NCBI RefSeq assembly: GCF_030269485.1
Contig: NZ_BSTL01000031.1
Location: 49,576-113,575 of the forward strand
Direction: 5' to 3'
Length of the DNA stretch: 64,000 bases
From: Actinoplanes sp. NBRC 103695
Lineage (GTDB): Bacteria > Actinomycetota > Actinomycetes > Mycobacteriales > Micromonosporaceae
Under the pieces are notes generated by a model, which ran no database searches, was not told the origin of the DNA, and saw nothing but the letters and a program-made list of their open reading frames with translations. Positions 26,829-34,590 of the stretch are shown piece after piece. The position numbers were made by a program, and so were the translations under genes. Position 1 is the stretch's first letter. Every line of letters starts with the position of its first letter.

Positions 26829-27658
26829 CGACGAGCACCTTCCGGATCGGCGGCGTACGCGAGGTCGGCCGGCTCGGGTTCGGCGCCATGCACCTGACCA
26901 CGGCGCCCGGCCCCGCCCGGGACCGCTCGATCGCGGTGGCGCGGCGGGCCGTCGAGCTCGGCGTCACGCTGATCGACACCGCGCATCTCTACGGGTGGGG
27001 CGCCAACGAGGACCTGCTCGCCGAGGCTCTCCACCCGTACCCGGCGGAGGTGCTGATCGCGACGAAGGTGGGCGTGGCCCCACCGGACGGCGTCCGTGAG
27101 ACGCGCTACTGCGGCTCGGCCGAGTTCCTGCGCTCGCAGGTGGACGAGGGTCTCCGCCGGCTCAAGGTGGACCGGCTGGAGCTGTTGCAGTTGCACCGGA
27201 TCGACCCCGGGGTGCCGATCGCCGACCAGGTCGGCACGCTGCGCGAACTGCAGGAGGAGGGCAAGATCGGCCATCTCGGCCTGTCCGAGGTGACCGTGGA
27301 GGAGCTCGCCGAGGCCCGCCGGCACGCCACGATCGCGACCGTCCAGAACCGTTACAGCATCGTCGACCGTGAGCACGAGGCGGTGCTGGACGCGTGCGCC
27401 GAGGCCGGCATCGGCTTCCTGCCGTGGCGCCCGGTGCTGCCCGGGGCGTCCGCGGGCGGCGAGATCGCGGCGGTGGCGGCCGAGGTGGGTGCGACGGCGG
27501 CTCAGGTGTCGCTGGCCTGGCTGCTCACCCGGGCGCCGGTGGTGTTGCCGATCCCGGGCACCGGCTCGCTCGATCACCTGGCGGAGAACGTCGCCGCCGC
27601 CGAGGTGCGGCTCAGTGCGGAACAGCTCGCGCGGCTCGGGTCAGCCGGCCTTTCCTGA
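26825..27658 (+). CDS. Aldo/keto reductase, possible NDP-sugar or polyketide ketoreductase
   Basis: 277 residues from ATG 26825 (ATGA overlap with rmlB). AKR tetrad motifs: 'LIDTAHLYGWGANEDLL' (Asp, Tyr), 'VLIATKVGV' (Lys), 'ELLQLHRID' (His). The C-terminal 'LPIPGTGSLDHLAENVAA' binds NADP in this family. Because it is coupled to rmlB, reduction of a 3- or 4-keto group on an NDP-sugar is the best guess; it might substitute for the fused 4-ketoreductase domain that has lost its catalytic lysine. Known AKRs in sugar pathways act as 2,3-enoyl reductases and are usually longer. The last 18 bp overlap the convergent regulator gene. Confidence 0.75.
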   Translation: MTTSTFRIGGVREVGRLGFGAMHLTTAPGPARDRSIAVARRAVELGVTLIDTAHLYGWGANEDLLAEALHPYPAEVLIATKVGVAPPDGVRETRYCGSAEFLRSQVDEGLRRLKVDRLELLQLHRIDPGVPIADQVGTLRELQEEGKIGHLGLSEVTVEELAEARRHATIATVQNRYSIVDREHEAVLDACAEAGIGFLPWRPVLPGASAGGEIAAVAAEVGATAAQVSLAWLLTRAPVVLPIPGTGSLDHLAENVAAAEVRLSAEQLARLGSAGLS

Positions 27659-28348
27659 GGCGTCCAGGAGGGTGAGGCGGCGAGCGCCCGCTCCGGCCGT
27701 GCCCAGCCGGAAGCCCACCCCGCGGACGGTGACGATCCAGTCGCCCGAGCCGAGCTTGCGGCGCAGCATGCTCACGTGGGTGTCGATGGTGCGGCTGGCG
27801 TTCCAGTCGTCGTTCCACACCTCGGACATGATCCGTTCCCGGGACAGCACCTGGTCCGGGGCGGAGGCGAGCAGGTGCAGCAGGCTGAACTCCTTGCGGG
27901 TGACGTGCACGCGGCGCGCGCCGACGTACACCTCGTGCCCGACCGGGTCGATCCGCAGAGCACCGTGGACGAGCTGCCGCGGGTGGCCGGGCTCCGGCCG
28001 GCCCACCCGGCGCATGACCGCCTCGATCCGGGCCAGCAACTCCTGGGTTCCGTACGGCTTGACCAGGTAGTCGTCGGAACCGGCCTGCAGCCCGAGCACC
28101 TTGTCCACCTCGTCGGCGCGGTTCGAGGTGATGATCACTGCGGCGTCCCGGCCGGTGCGGATCTCCCGGCAGATCTTGACGCCGTCGACGTCCGGCAGGT
28201 CCAGCTCCAGCAGCACCAGCTCCGCCCAGGTGAAATGCGGCCGGGCCTGGGCGCCGCTGTCGGCGATCCGCACCTGGTGGCCGTGGCGTTCCAGCGTTCG
28301 GCCGAGCTCCTCGGCGCCGATGTCGGGTTCCACGATCAACGTTCGCAC
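27641..28348 (-). CDS. Atypical OmpR-family response regulator (JadR1/LndI-like)
   Basis: 235 residues: receiver domain (1-115) and OmpR winged helix (about 130-222: 'VHVTRKEFSLLHLLASAPD', 'RTIDTHVSMLRRKLG', 'TVRGVGFRLG'). The acidic pocket is altered: residues 7-9 read E-P-D rather than the usual acidic run, and the phospho-acceptor position in 'VLLELDLPDVDG' is Glu48, not Asp. The conserved lysine in 'DDYLVKPYG' remains. No histidine kinase is nearby. Atypical regulators of this type control angucycline clusters and can sense end products rather than phosphate; a similar role here is inference. Targets may include the divergent promoter at 24540-24696 and the P450 leader near 39.7 kb. Confidence 0.85.
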   Translation of the reverse strand: MRTLIVEPDIGAEELGRTLERHGHQVRIADSGAQARPHFTWAELVLLELDLPDVDGVKICREIRTGRDAAVIITSNRADEVDKVLGLQAGSDDYLVKPYGTQELLARIEAVMRRVGRPEPGHPRQLVHGALRIDPVGHEVYVGARRVHVTRKEFSLLHLLASAPDQVLSRERIMSEVWNDDWNASRTIDTHVSMLRRKLGSGDWIVTVRGVGFRLGTAGAGARRLTLLDASGKAG

Positions 28349-28369
28349 GATGTCATCCTTCGGGCAGGG

Positions 28370-28401
28370 CCGCCTCCCGGCGCGAGGGCGCCGGGAGGCG
28401 G
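28370..28401 (-). terminator. Hairpin downstream of the RCC1-repeat gene
   Basis: A 13-bp perfect stem (28370-28382 with 28389-28401) around a 6-nt loop, 27 bp past the minus-strand stop at 28428 and before the start of the response regulator. It should end transcripts entering from the RCC1 gene. Confidence 0.6.
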
Positions 28402-28427
28402 TGGACTGATGGTCGGGCGTCGCGGTT

Positions 28428-29393
28428 TCAGCAGGCTTTCAGCGCGTACGCGGTGAACCCGCCGGCGGCGATCGCGGTGACTCCGCTGCCGAGGTTCGCC
28501 GGGATGTTCGAGACCTGCCCGAACTCGTCGAAGCCCCAGGCGTACACCTTGCCGTTCTTGAGGGCGTAGCCGTTGTCGTAGCCGGCCGCGATCGCGGTCA
28601 CGCCGCCCTGCCGCAGGGTCGCCGGCAGGGTCGAGACCTGGCCGTACTGGTCGTCGCCCCAGGCGTGCAGTTTGCCCCGCCTGATCGCGTAGCCGGTGCC
28701 GTAGCCGGCGGCGATCGTGCTGACGCCGCTGCTCAGCTCCGCCCGCGGGAGGGTGGACACCTGGCCGTACTCGTCGTTGCCCCAGGCGTACACCTTGCCG
28801 TTCTTGAGCGCGTAACCGGTCTTGGTGCCGGCCGCGATCGCGGTGACCCCGCCCTCGCGCAGCGTCCGCGGGACGCCGGACACCTGACCGAACTCGTCGT
28901 CGCCCCAGGCGTACAGCTTGCCCGCCTTGAGCGCGTACCCGGTGCCGTAGCCGCCGGCGACCGCGCTCACCCCGCCCTCGCGCAGCGTGGCCGGCAGGGA
29001 CGAGACCTCGCCGGACTCGTCGTAGCCCCAGGCGTAGAGCTTGCCGCCCTTGATCGCGTAGCCGGTGGCGCCGCCACCGGTGACCGCGCTGACCCCGCCC
29101 TCGCGCAGGGCCGGCGGAACGGTCGTGACCTGGCCGTAGTCGTCGTTGCCCCAGACGTATACCCGGCCGTGCTTGATCGCGTAGCCGTTGTGGTAGCTGC
29201 CGGCCGACAGGGCGGTGACGCCGCTGCCCAGCTCGGGCGGGATGGCCGAGGCCTCGCCGTACTCGTCGAGACCCCAGGCCTGGACGGCGCCGCCGCGCCC
29301 GCCGGCCGCCGCCGCCGGGGTGGCGACGGCGGAAACGCCGAGCGACAGCAGGGCGACGAGGCCGGTCGTCAGCCACTTCCGATGGTGTGTCAC
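28428..29393 (-). CDS. Secreted protein of seven RCC1-like repeats
   Basis: 321 residues. A signal peptide (MTHHRKWLTTGLVALLS...) ends near an AAAA site at about residue 30. The rest is seven repeats of about 40 residues with the pattern 'YAWGxDEYGQVSxLP...LREGGVSAVAGG..TGYALKxGK', which matches RCC1-type propeller blades; seven blades would close one ring. There is no extra domain, catalytic motif or wall anchor. The repeats are very alike, so recent internal duplication is likely. It lies inside the polyketide cluster, 24 bp after the ketoreductase-like SDR gene stop region, and is followed by its own hairpin. Function unknown; binding or sequestering a ligand outside the cell is possible. 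Confidence 0.82.
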   Translation of the reverse strand: MTHHRKWLTTGLVALLSLGVSAVATPAAAAGGRGGAVQAWGLDEYGEASAIPPELGSGVTALSAGSYHNGYAIKHGRVYVWGNDDYGQVTTVPPALREGGVSAVTGGGATGYAIKGGKLYAWGYDESGEVSSLPATLREGGVSAVAGGYGTGYALKAGKLYAWGDDEFGQVSGVPRTLREGGVTAIAAGTKTGYALKNGKVYAWGNDEYGQVSTLPRAELSSGVSTIAAGYGTGYAIRRGKLHAWGDDQYGQVSTLPATLRQGGVTAIAAGYDNGYALKNGKVYAWGFDEFGQVSNIPANLGSGVTAIAAGGFTAYALKAC

Positions 29394-29417
29394 TTCTTCT
29401 CCTTCGATCGCGATGAC

Positions 29418-30188
29418 TCAGATGCCGGCGCCGAGCAGGGTGCCGCCGGTGGCGTCGATCCACGCGCCGGTGATCCAGCGGCCGTCGGTGGCGGCGAGGA
29501 ACGCGACGATGTCGGCGATGTCGTCCGGTTCGCCGATCCGGTCGAACGCCGACAGCCCGCCGAGCATCCGCCGCAGCTCCGGCGCCTGCAGGAACGGATC
29601 GCCGTTGTCCACCACGCCCGGCGCCACCGTGTTCACGGTGATGCCGCGCGGGCCGAGATGGCGGGCCAGGTGCAGCGTGATCATCTCCAGCGCGGCCTTG
29701 GCCATCGCGTGGGCGATCTCCTGCGGGTTGGCGAACCTGGTCAGCCCGGTCGAGATGTTGATGATGCGGCCGCCGCGGGCGAGCATCGGCAGCGCGTGCT
29801 GCACGATGAAGAACGGCGCCTTCGCGTTGATCGCCATCACCCGGTCGAACTCGGCCGGGGTGACCATCTCCGGCGGCATGGTGGCCAGCACGCCGGCGTT
29901 GTTGACGAGGATGTCCAGTTCGGACCGGTCGCCGTGCTGCTCGAGACCGGCGTGCAGCGCGCTGACGAGCGTCGCCGCGTCGTCCGGCACGCCGAGCTGC
30001 GCGACCACCGGAAAGGCGCGTCCGCCGGCCTTGCGGATCGACGCGACCGTCTCGTCGAGCCCGGTGGTGTCGGTGCCGGAGTGCACGGCCACCAGCGCGC
30101 CGTCGGCGGCCAGCCGGTGCGCGATGGATCGGCCGATGCCCCGGCTGGATCCGGTGACGACGGCCGTCCGGCCGGTCAGATCACCCAT
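29418..30188 (-). CDS. SDR of the angucycline C-6 ketoreductase type (LanV/UrdM-reductase-like), catalytic Tyr replaced
   Basis: 256 residues from ATG at 30188. NADP motif 'VVTGSSRGIGRSIAHRLA', 'LDILVNNAGVLATMP', and a C-terminus 'GITVNTVAPGVVDNGDPF' resemble the reductases paired with PgaM/UrdM oxygenases. The catalytic stretch is 'IINISTGLTRFANPQEIAH' then AMAK: the usual Ser is Thr147 and the usual Tyr of YxxxK is His160, while Lys164 is kept. The gene starts within the last 8 bases of the flavin oxygenase gene (ATGGGTGA), so it is translationally coupled to it. Expected role: reduction in the aglycone after oxygenation. Activity with His160 is uncertain. Confidence 0.82.
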   Translation of the reverse strand: MGDLTGRTAVVTGSSRGIGRSIAHRLAADGALVAVHSGTDTTGLDETVASIRKAGGRAFPVVAQLGVPDDAATLVSALHAGLEQHGDRSELDILVNNAGVLATMPPEMVTPAEFDRVMAINAKAPFFIVQHALPMLARGGRIINISTGLTRFANPQEIAHAMAKAALEMITLHLARHLGPRGITVNTVAPGVVDNGDPFLQAPELRRMLGGLSAFDRIGEPDDIADIVAFLAATDGRWITGAWIDATGGTLLGAGI

Positions 30189-31323
30189 GGCGTTTCCTCT
30201 CCGAGGTGTCGAGGCCGCTGATCATCGCGGCCAGGTGCCGGCGGACCGGCTCGAACGCGATGAGCTCGGCGAGCACCGTCCGGGCCGGGTCGACGGCCGG
30301 GGGTCCGAGCAGCAGTTCGGCCTGTGCCCGGATGTTGGCCAGCACCCGGCGCCCGACCGGCCGCCGTTCGGACTCGTACGTGTCCAGCAGCCCGTCCGGC
30401 GCCTCGCCGCGCACCTCGGCGGCGAGCTTCCACCCGAGGTTCGCCGCGTCCTGCAGACCCAGGTTGAGGGCCTGGCCGCCGACCGGCATCTGGGCGTGGG
30501 CGGCGTCCCCGGCCAGCAGCACCCGGCGGTCGCGATACCGGTTCGCCTGTCTGCTGGTGTTGTCGAAGGCGTTGACCCAGAGCGGCGTGCCGGCCGTGAT
30601 GTCCTCCCCGGTGACGTCGGCCCACAGCTCGGCGACCTCGGCGAACTCCGGCGGCCCGGCGCGCCGGCCGGGCTTCGCGCCGAACCGGTGCACCATCACG
30701 CGCGTCACCCCGCCGGGCCGGCGTGCGGCGACCGCGAGCCCGGCGGGGAATCGCTCGAACCGCCGGTTCGGGATGTCGATGCCGGCCACGTCGGCGCGCA
30801 GCATCTCCTTGTCCGCCGCGTACCCGTCGAAGCCGAGACCCGCCGCGGCCCGGACCGTGCTCCCCTCGCCGTCACAACCGACCACATAGGACGCCTGAAG
30901 CCGCTCGGGACCGCTCAGCTCCACCTCGACGTGGTCGTCGTGCTGCGTCAGGCCGGTGAGTTCGCGACCGCGCCTGATCTCGGCGCCGAGCCCGGTCGCC
31001 CAGGCCGCGAGGACCCGCTCGATGTCGATCTGGGAGACCTTCCAGATTCCCGCGTACGGGCTGGGCAGCCCGCCGAGGTCGAGGCGGATCCCGCCGAAGT
31101 GCCCCGCCGTCTCCCGCGGCGGCGGGGCCAGTGCCTCGAGCAGCCCGAGCCGATCGAAGATCTCCATGGTGCGGGCGTGCACGGTCGACGCCCGTGACTC
31201 GGTGGCCGGCCTCGCCAGCCGCTCCACCACGATCACGTCGGCCCCGCCGCGCCGCAGCTCACCGGCGAGCAGCAACCCGACGGGGCCGGCGCCGGCCACG
31301 ATCACCTGGGTGTCCACGGTCAC
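30181..31323 (-). CDS. Short FAD-dependent polyketide oxygenase (UrdM/PgaM oxygenase-domain type)
   Basis: 380 residues. Motifs: 'VIVAGAGPVGLLLAGELRRG', 'VGCDGEGSTVRAAAG' and 'LLAGDAAHAQMPVGGQALN'. It ends near 'MISGLDTSERKRHG', so it lacks the C-terminal thioredoxin-like domain of the 490-residue hydroxylase at 13566. This is the form found as the oxygenase half of fused PgaM/UrdM proteins, and the matching reductase half is the next gene, joined by an 8-nt overlap. A role in oxygenation of the angular or tetracyclic intermediate follows. The start overlaps the aromatase/cyclase stop by 4 nt, placing it in the polyketide operon. Confidence 0.86.
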   Translation of the reverse strand: MTVDTQVIVAGAGPVGLLLAGELRRGGADVIVVERLARPATESRASTVHARTMEIFDRLGLLEALAPPPRETAGHFGGIRLDLGGLPSPYAGIWKVSQIDIERVLAAWATGLGAEIRRGRELTGLTQHDDHVEVELSGPERLQASYVVGCDGEGSTVRAAAGLGFDGYAADKEMLRADVAGIDIPNRRFERFPAGLAVAARRPGGVTRVMVHRFGAKPGRRAGPPEFAEVAELWADVTGEDITAGTPLWVNAFDNTSRQANRYRDRRVLLAGDAAHAQMPVGGQALNLGLQDAANLGWKLAAEVRGEAPDGLLDTYESERRPVGRRVLANIRAQAELLLGPPAVDPARTVLAELIAFEPVRRHLAAMISGLDTSERKRHG

Positions 31324-32273
31324 GTGGCACGGCGTTCGGCGTACTCCTTGGCGTGTCCCAGGGTGGCCCGGCTGTTCGCGCCGAGCACTCCCCGGGCGAA
31401 GTCCTTGGCCTCGGCGAGGGTGGTCCCGGCGCCCGGGATGCCGGCGATCCTGTCCGGGTTGATCAGCACGGTGTGCTGCGAGGTGGCCCGGACGCCGTCG
31501 CCGACCGGCTCGACGGTCCAGTGACCGGTGTGCAGCGACAGCAGCGGCGGCAGCGTGACCTGCTTGTAGTAGATCCGCCCCGGCGGCAGGCAGACCCGGA
31601 ACGACTTGGTGGTGTGCGTGCTGCCGTCCTTGGCCCGGGTGTCCATCTCCAGCACCTGCAGGCCGCCGTCGTCCTCCTCGCAGGTCACCGACGCGACGTG
31701 CGGCAGCCGCTCCTGCCAGCGCCCGGCCTGCCGCAGGAAGTCGTAGACGTCGGCCACCGACCCGTCGATGTGCACGCTGTCCTCGAACGACAGCAGACGA
31801 TCACCGGCCACGGCCAGCTCGACGGCGTCCTTCATGGCGGCCAGCTCGGTGCGGCTGTTGCGGTCCACCGCCTGGTCGATCCACGCCAGCTCGGCCGGGT
31901 CGTCGCCGACGGCCCGGTAGTCGTGCAGGAGCCGGACGCGGGACCACCCGACGCCGGCCGGTTCGATGATCCAGGCGCCGCCCATCGCGGCCACCGGCGC
32001 GCTGGAGACCTCCTGGCGGAAGTCGATGCGCCCGGCCGCCTGGTCCAGTTCGCGCCGTGAGGTCCAGCTCTTCGCCTGCCCGTTGGCGGTGGCCCAGATC
32101 CGGATCCGCTCCCGGCCCCCGTCGCCGCCGAGGTGCTCGACGTGGATGGTGGGCGGGAAGATCTGCGGCCAGTTCCGTACCTCGGCGATGAGCCGGTAGA
32201 CATCGCCGGCCGTCGCCTGAACGGTGATCTCGTGCTCGACGGATCGGGTCTGATCCTGGGTCTGCTGTGCCAC
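31320..32273 (-). CDS. Two-domain aromatase/cyclase of a type II PKS
   Basis: 317 residues containing two polyketide-cyclase (SRPBCC/START) domains: about 1-150 ('VQATAGDVYRLIAEVRNWPQ', 'FPPTIHVEHLGG') and about 160-310 ('VHIDGSVADVYDFLRQAGRW', 'GHWTVEPVGDGVRATSQHT'). Didomain enzymes of this type (ActVII/JadD/UrdL-like) catalyse dehydration and first-ring aromatisation after C-9 ketoreduction, which fits the ketoreductase gene just upstream (10 bp). It is followed by the flavin oxygenase with a 4-nt overlap. Length is typical and both halves look complete. Confidence 0.93.
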   Translation of the reverse strand: MAQQTQDQTRSVEHEITVQATAGDVYRLIAEVRNWPQIFPPTIHVEHLGGDGGRERIRIWATANGQAKSWTSRRELDQAAGRIDFRQEVSSAPVAAMGGAWIIEPAGVGWSRVRLLHDYRAVGDDPAELAWIDQAVDRNSRTELAAMKDAVELAVAGDRLLSFEDSVHIDGSVADVYDFLRQAGRWQERLPHVASVTCEEDDGGLQVLEMDTRAKDGSTHTTKSFRVCLPPGRIYYKQVTLPPLLSLHTGHWTVEPVGDGVRATSQHTVLINPDRIAGIPGAGTTLAEAKDFARGVLGANSRATLGHAKEYAERRAT

Positions 32274-32282
32274 TGCTGTCCC

Positions 32283-33068
32283 CTAGAAGTTGCCGAGGCC
32301 GCCGCAGACGTTGATCGCCTGGGCGGTGATGGACGCGGCGACGTCGGAGGCCAGGTAGCCGACGAGGCCGGCCACCTCCTCCGGCGTCGAGTACCGGCCG
32401 AGCGGGATCTTGGCCTGGAAGCGCTCGAGGATGGCCTGCTCGCTGGTGTCGTAGAACTGGGCGTAGCGGGCGCGGATCCCCTGGGCCATCGGGGTCTCGA
32501 CGTAGCCCGGGCAGACCGCGTTCACCGTGATGCCGGTCGGCGCGAGCTCGTTGCCGAGGGCCTTGGTGAACCCGACGACGCCGTGCTTGGACGCCGAGTA
32601 CGGCGCGCCGAGCACGACGCCCTGCTTGCCGGCGGTCGAGGCGACGTTGATGATCCGCCCGCGGGTCCGCTCCCGCATTCCTCCGGTGGTCAGCACCTCC
32701 CGGGTCATCCGGAACACGCTGGTCAGGTTGGTGTTGATGACGTCGGACCAGAGCTCGTCCGAGATGTCCGCGGTCACCCCGCCCCCGCTGCGGCCGGCGT
32801 TGTTCACCAGGACGTCGACCGGGCCGTACGTGTCGGCGGCGGCCCGGACGAAGTCCCGGATCTGCTCGCCCTCGGTGATGTCGCAGGCCAGCCCGTCGGC
32901 CTCGATACCCTCCTCGCGCAGTTCCCCGACGGTCCGGGTCACGCCGTCCGGCTTGCGCGCGCACAGGAAGACCCGGTGGCCGGTCGCGCCCAGGGTGCGG
33001 GCCACGGCCAGCCCGATCCCGCTGGTCGCGCCGGTCACCAGCGCGACGCGTCTCTCCTCGGTGGACAT
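32283..33068 (-). CDS. Type II PKS C-9 ketoreductase (ActIII family)
   Basis: 261 residues from ATG at 33068. It tracks ActIII closely: 'VALVTGATSGIGLAVARTLG', 'VDVLVNNAGRSGGG', 'INVASTAGKQGVVLGAPYS' with catalytic Ser, Tyr and Lys all present (PYSASKHG), 'GITVNAVCPGYVETPMA' and the C-terminal 'INVCGGLGNF'. It reduces the C-9 keto group of the nascent poly-beta-ketone and fixes the first C7-C12 cyclisation. This contrasts with the second SDR at 29418, whose Tyr is lost. It lies between ACP (12 bp) and the aromatase/cyclase (9 bp). Confidence 0.96.
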   Translation of the reverse strand: MSTEERRVALVTGATSGIGLAVARTLGATGHRVFLCARKPDGVTRTVGELREEGIEADGLACDITEGEQIRDFVRAAADTYGPVDVLVNNAGRSGGGVTADISDELWSDVINTNLTSVFRMTREVLTTGGMRERTRGRIINVASTAGKQGVVLGAPYSASKHGVVGFTKALGNELAPTGITVNAVCPGYVETPMAQGIRARYAQFYDTSEQAILERFQAKIPLGRYSTPEEVAGLVGYLASDVAASITAQAINVCGGLGNF

Positions 33069-33080
33069 CGTTTCTCCTCC

Positions 33081-33344
33081 TCAGGCGTGCGCGGCGAGGC
33101 GCTCGTTGACGGCCTCGATCAGGGCTTCGGGGGTACGCGCGGCGAGGAAGGCGTCGTCGTCCAGCTCGACGCCGTACTCCCGCTGGATCCGGCTGCTCGT
33201 CTCCAGCAGCGCGAGCGAGTCGTAGCCGAGCTGGTCGAACGGGGTGTCGTTGATGTCGCCGCTGAGGTCGATCCCCTCGTCGGCGCCGGCGGCGTCGAGC
33301 AGGATGCGCTTGAGGTCCTCGACGGTCACACGGGTGTCAGCCAC
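33081..33344 (-). CDS. Acyl carrier protein of the minimal PKS
   Basis: 87 residues from the GTG complementary to 33342-33344, chosen for a GGAAGG ribosome site upstream and because longer in-frame starts run into KSbeta. The phosphopantetheine site is 'FDQLGYDSLALLETSSRI' with the modified Ser in DSL. Acidic, with 'VTVEDLKRILLDAAG' as helix 1. It carries malonyl extender units and the growing chain for KSalpha/KSbeta. KSbeta ends 41 bp upstream. Only one ACP is visible, so the same protein may also carry the unusual starter acyl group. Confidence 0.95.
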   Translation of the reverse strand: MADTRVTVEDLKRILLDAAGADEGIDLSGDINDTPFDQLGYDSLALLETSSRIQREYGVELDDDAFLAARTPEALIEAVNERLAAHA

Positions 33345-33384
33345 GGTGATTTCCTTCCGATCTTTCGGAGTTGAGGTTCGTTGG

Positions 33385-34590
33385 TCAGGCGGCGCGGACC
33401 ACGACGGCGGAGTTGAAGCCGCCGTGCCCGCGGGCGACGACGAGTGCGGTGCGGACCGGCGCCCGGCGCGGCTCACCCACCACCAGGTCCAGGCCGTACG
33501 CCGGGTCCGGGGTCACGTTGGTGGTCGGCGGGATCACCGCGTCGCGGATCGACAGCAGCGCCGCCGCGACGTCGAGCGCCCCGGTGCCCGAGCCGAGCCG
33601 GCCGGTCATGGTCTTCGGGGCGGTCACCGGCACCCCGCCGGGCCCGAAGACGTCGCGCAGGGCGGACGCCTCGACCGCGTCCAGGTCGGCGACCGCGGCG
33701 GCGTCGGCGAACACCACGTCCACCTCGGCCGGTGCGACGCCGGCGTCGGTCAGGGCGGATTCGACGGCCCGGCGCAGCGCGGGCGGCCGGCCGCCGCCCG
33801 GACGCGGATCGAACGAGGTGCCGTACCCGGCGAACTCGCCGTGGATCCGGGCGCCTCGCTCCCGCGCGGCCCGCTCCTCCTCGAGGACCAGGATCGCGCC
33901 GCCCTCGCCGGGCACGTGACCGCCGGCGGACGCGTCGAACGGCCGGTAGGCGCGGACCGGGTCGGTGCTGGTGCTGATCCGGCCGCCGGCCAGGTGCGCG
34001 ACCCAGCCCCACGAGCAGAGCGAGGAGTCGACCGCGCCGGAGAGCATCAGCGGGGTGCCCCGCCGCACCTGGCGCCGGGCCTGTGCCAGGGCGTCGAGGC
34101 CACCGGCGTGGTCGCTGACCACCACGCCGCTGGGCCCGCAGAGGTTGTGCCGGATCGAGAGCTGCCCGCTGTTCACCGCGTAGAACCAGGCGAACGACTG
34201 GTACGCGCTGACGTACTGGCCGCCCTTGCTCCACATGTTGCGCAGCTCGCGTTCGCCGAACTCGTAGCCGCCCGCCGAGCTCGCGGTCACCACGCCCTTG
34301 TCGAAGTCCGAGTGGTCGTCCGGCTTGACGCCCGCGTCGGCGAAGGCCCAGTCGCTGAGCACCAGGTTGAGCCGGGTCACGTGGTCGGTCTGGGTGAGCA
34401 TCCGGCCCGGCAGGTGCTGCCCGGGCTCGAAGCCCTTGATCTCGCCGGCCAGCCGGGCCGGATAGGAGTCCGGCACGAACCGGGTGATCCGGCCGAGCCC
34501 GGTGCGCCCGGCCAGCGTCGCGGTCCAGAAGTCCTCGGTGCCCAGCCCGTTGGGCGCGGCCACCGCCATGCCGGTCACGACCGTGCTCAT
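33385..34590 (-). CDS. Ketosynthase chain length factor (KSbeta) with His161
   Basis: 401 residues from ATG at 34590, overlapping the KSalpha stop by 4 nt. Motifs: 'TVVTGMAVAAPNGLGTEDFW' and 'YRPFDASAGGHVPGEGG'. The KSalpha cysteine is absent as expected, but the residue at that place, normally Gln161 in 'AEQAGGLDA', is His161 here (SDHAGGLDA, codon complementary to 34108-34110). Gln161 is known to support malonyl decarboxylation and acetyl priming. Its loss, together with a KSIII and acyltransferase in the operon, suggests that this PKS does not prime itself with acetate. KSbeta also sets chain length; the length cannot be predicted reliably by eye. Confidence 0.95.
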   Translation of the reverse strand: MSTVVTGMAVAAPNGLGTEDFWTATLAGRTGLGRITRFVPDSYPARLAGEIKGFEPGQHLPGRMLTQTDHVTRLNLVLSDWAFADAGVKPDDHSDFDKGVVTASSAGGYEFGERELRNMWSKGGQYVSAYQSFAWFYAVNSGQLSIRHNLCGPSGVVVSDHAGGLDALAQARRQVRRGTPLMLSGAVDSSLCSWGWVAHLAGGRISTSTDPVRAYRPFDASAGGHVPGEGGAILVLEEERAARERGARIHGEFAGYGTSFDPRPGGGRPPALRRAVESALTDAGVAPAEVDVVFADAAAVADLDAVEASALRDVFGPGGVPVTAPKTMTGRLGSGTGALDVAAALLSIRDAVIPPTTNVTPDPAYGLDLVVGEPRRAPVRTALVVARGHGGFNSAVVVRAA

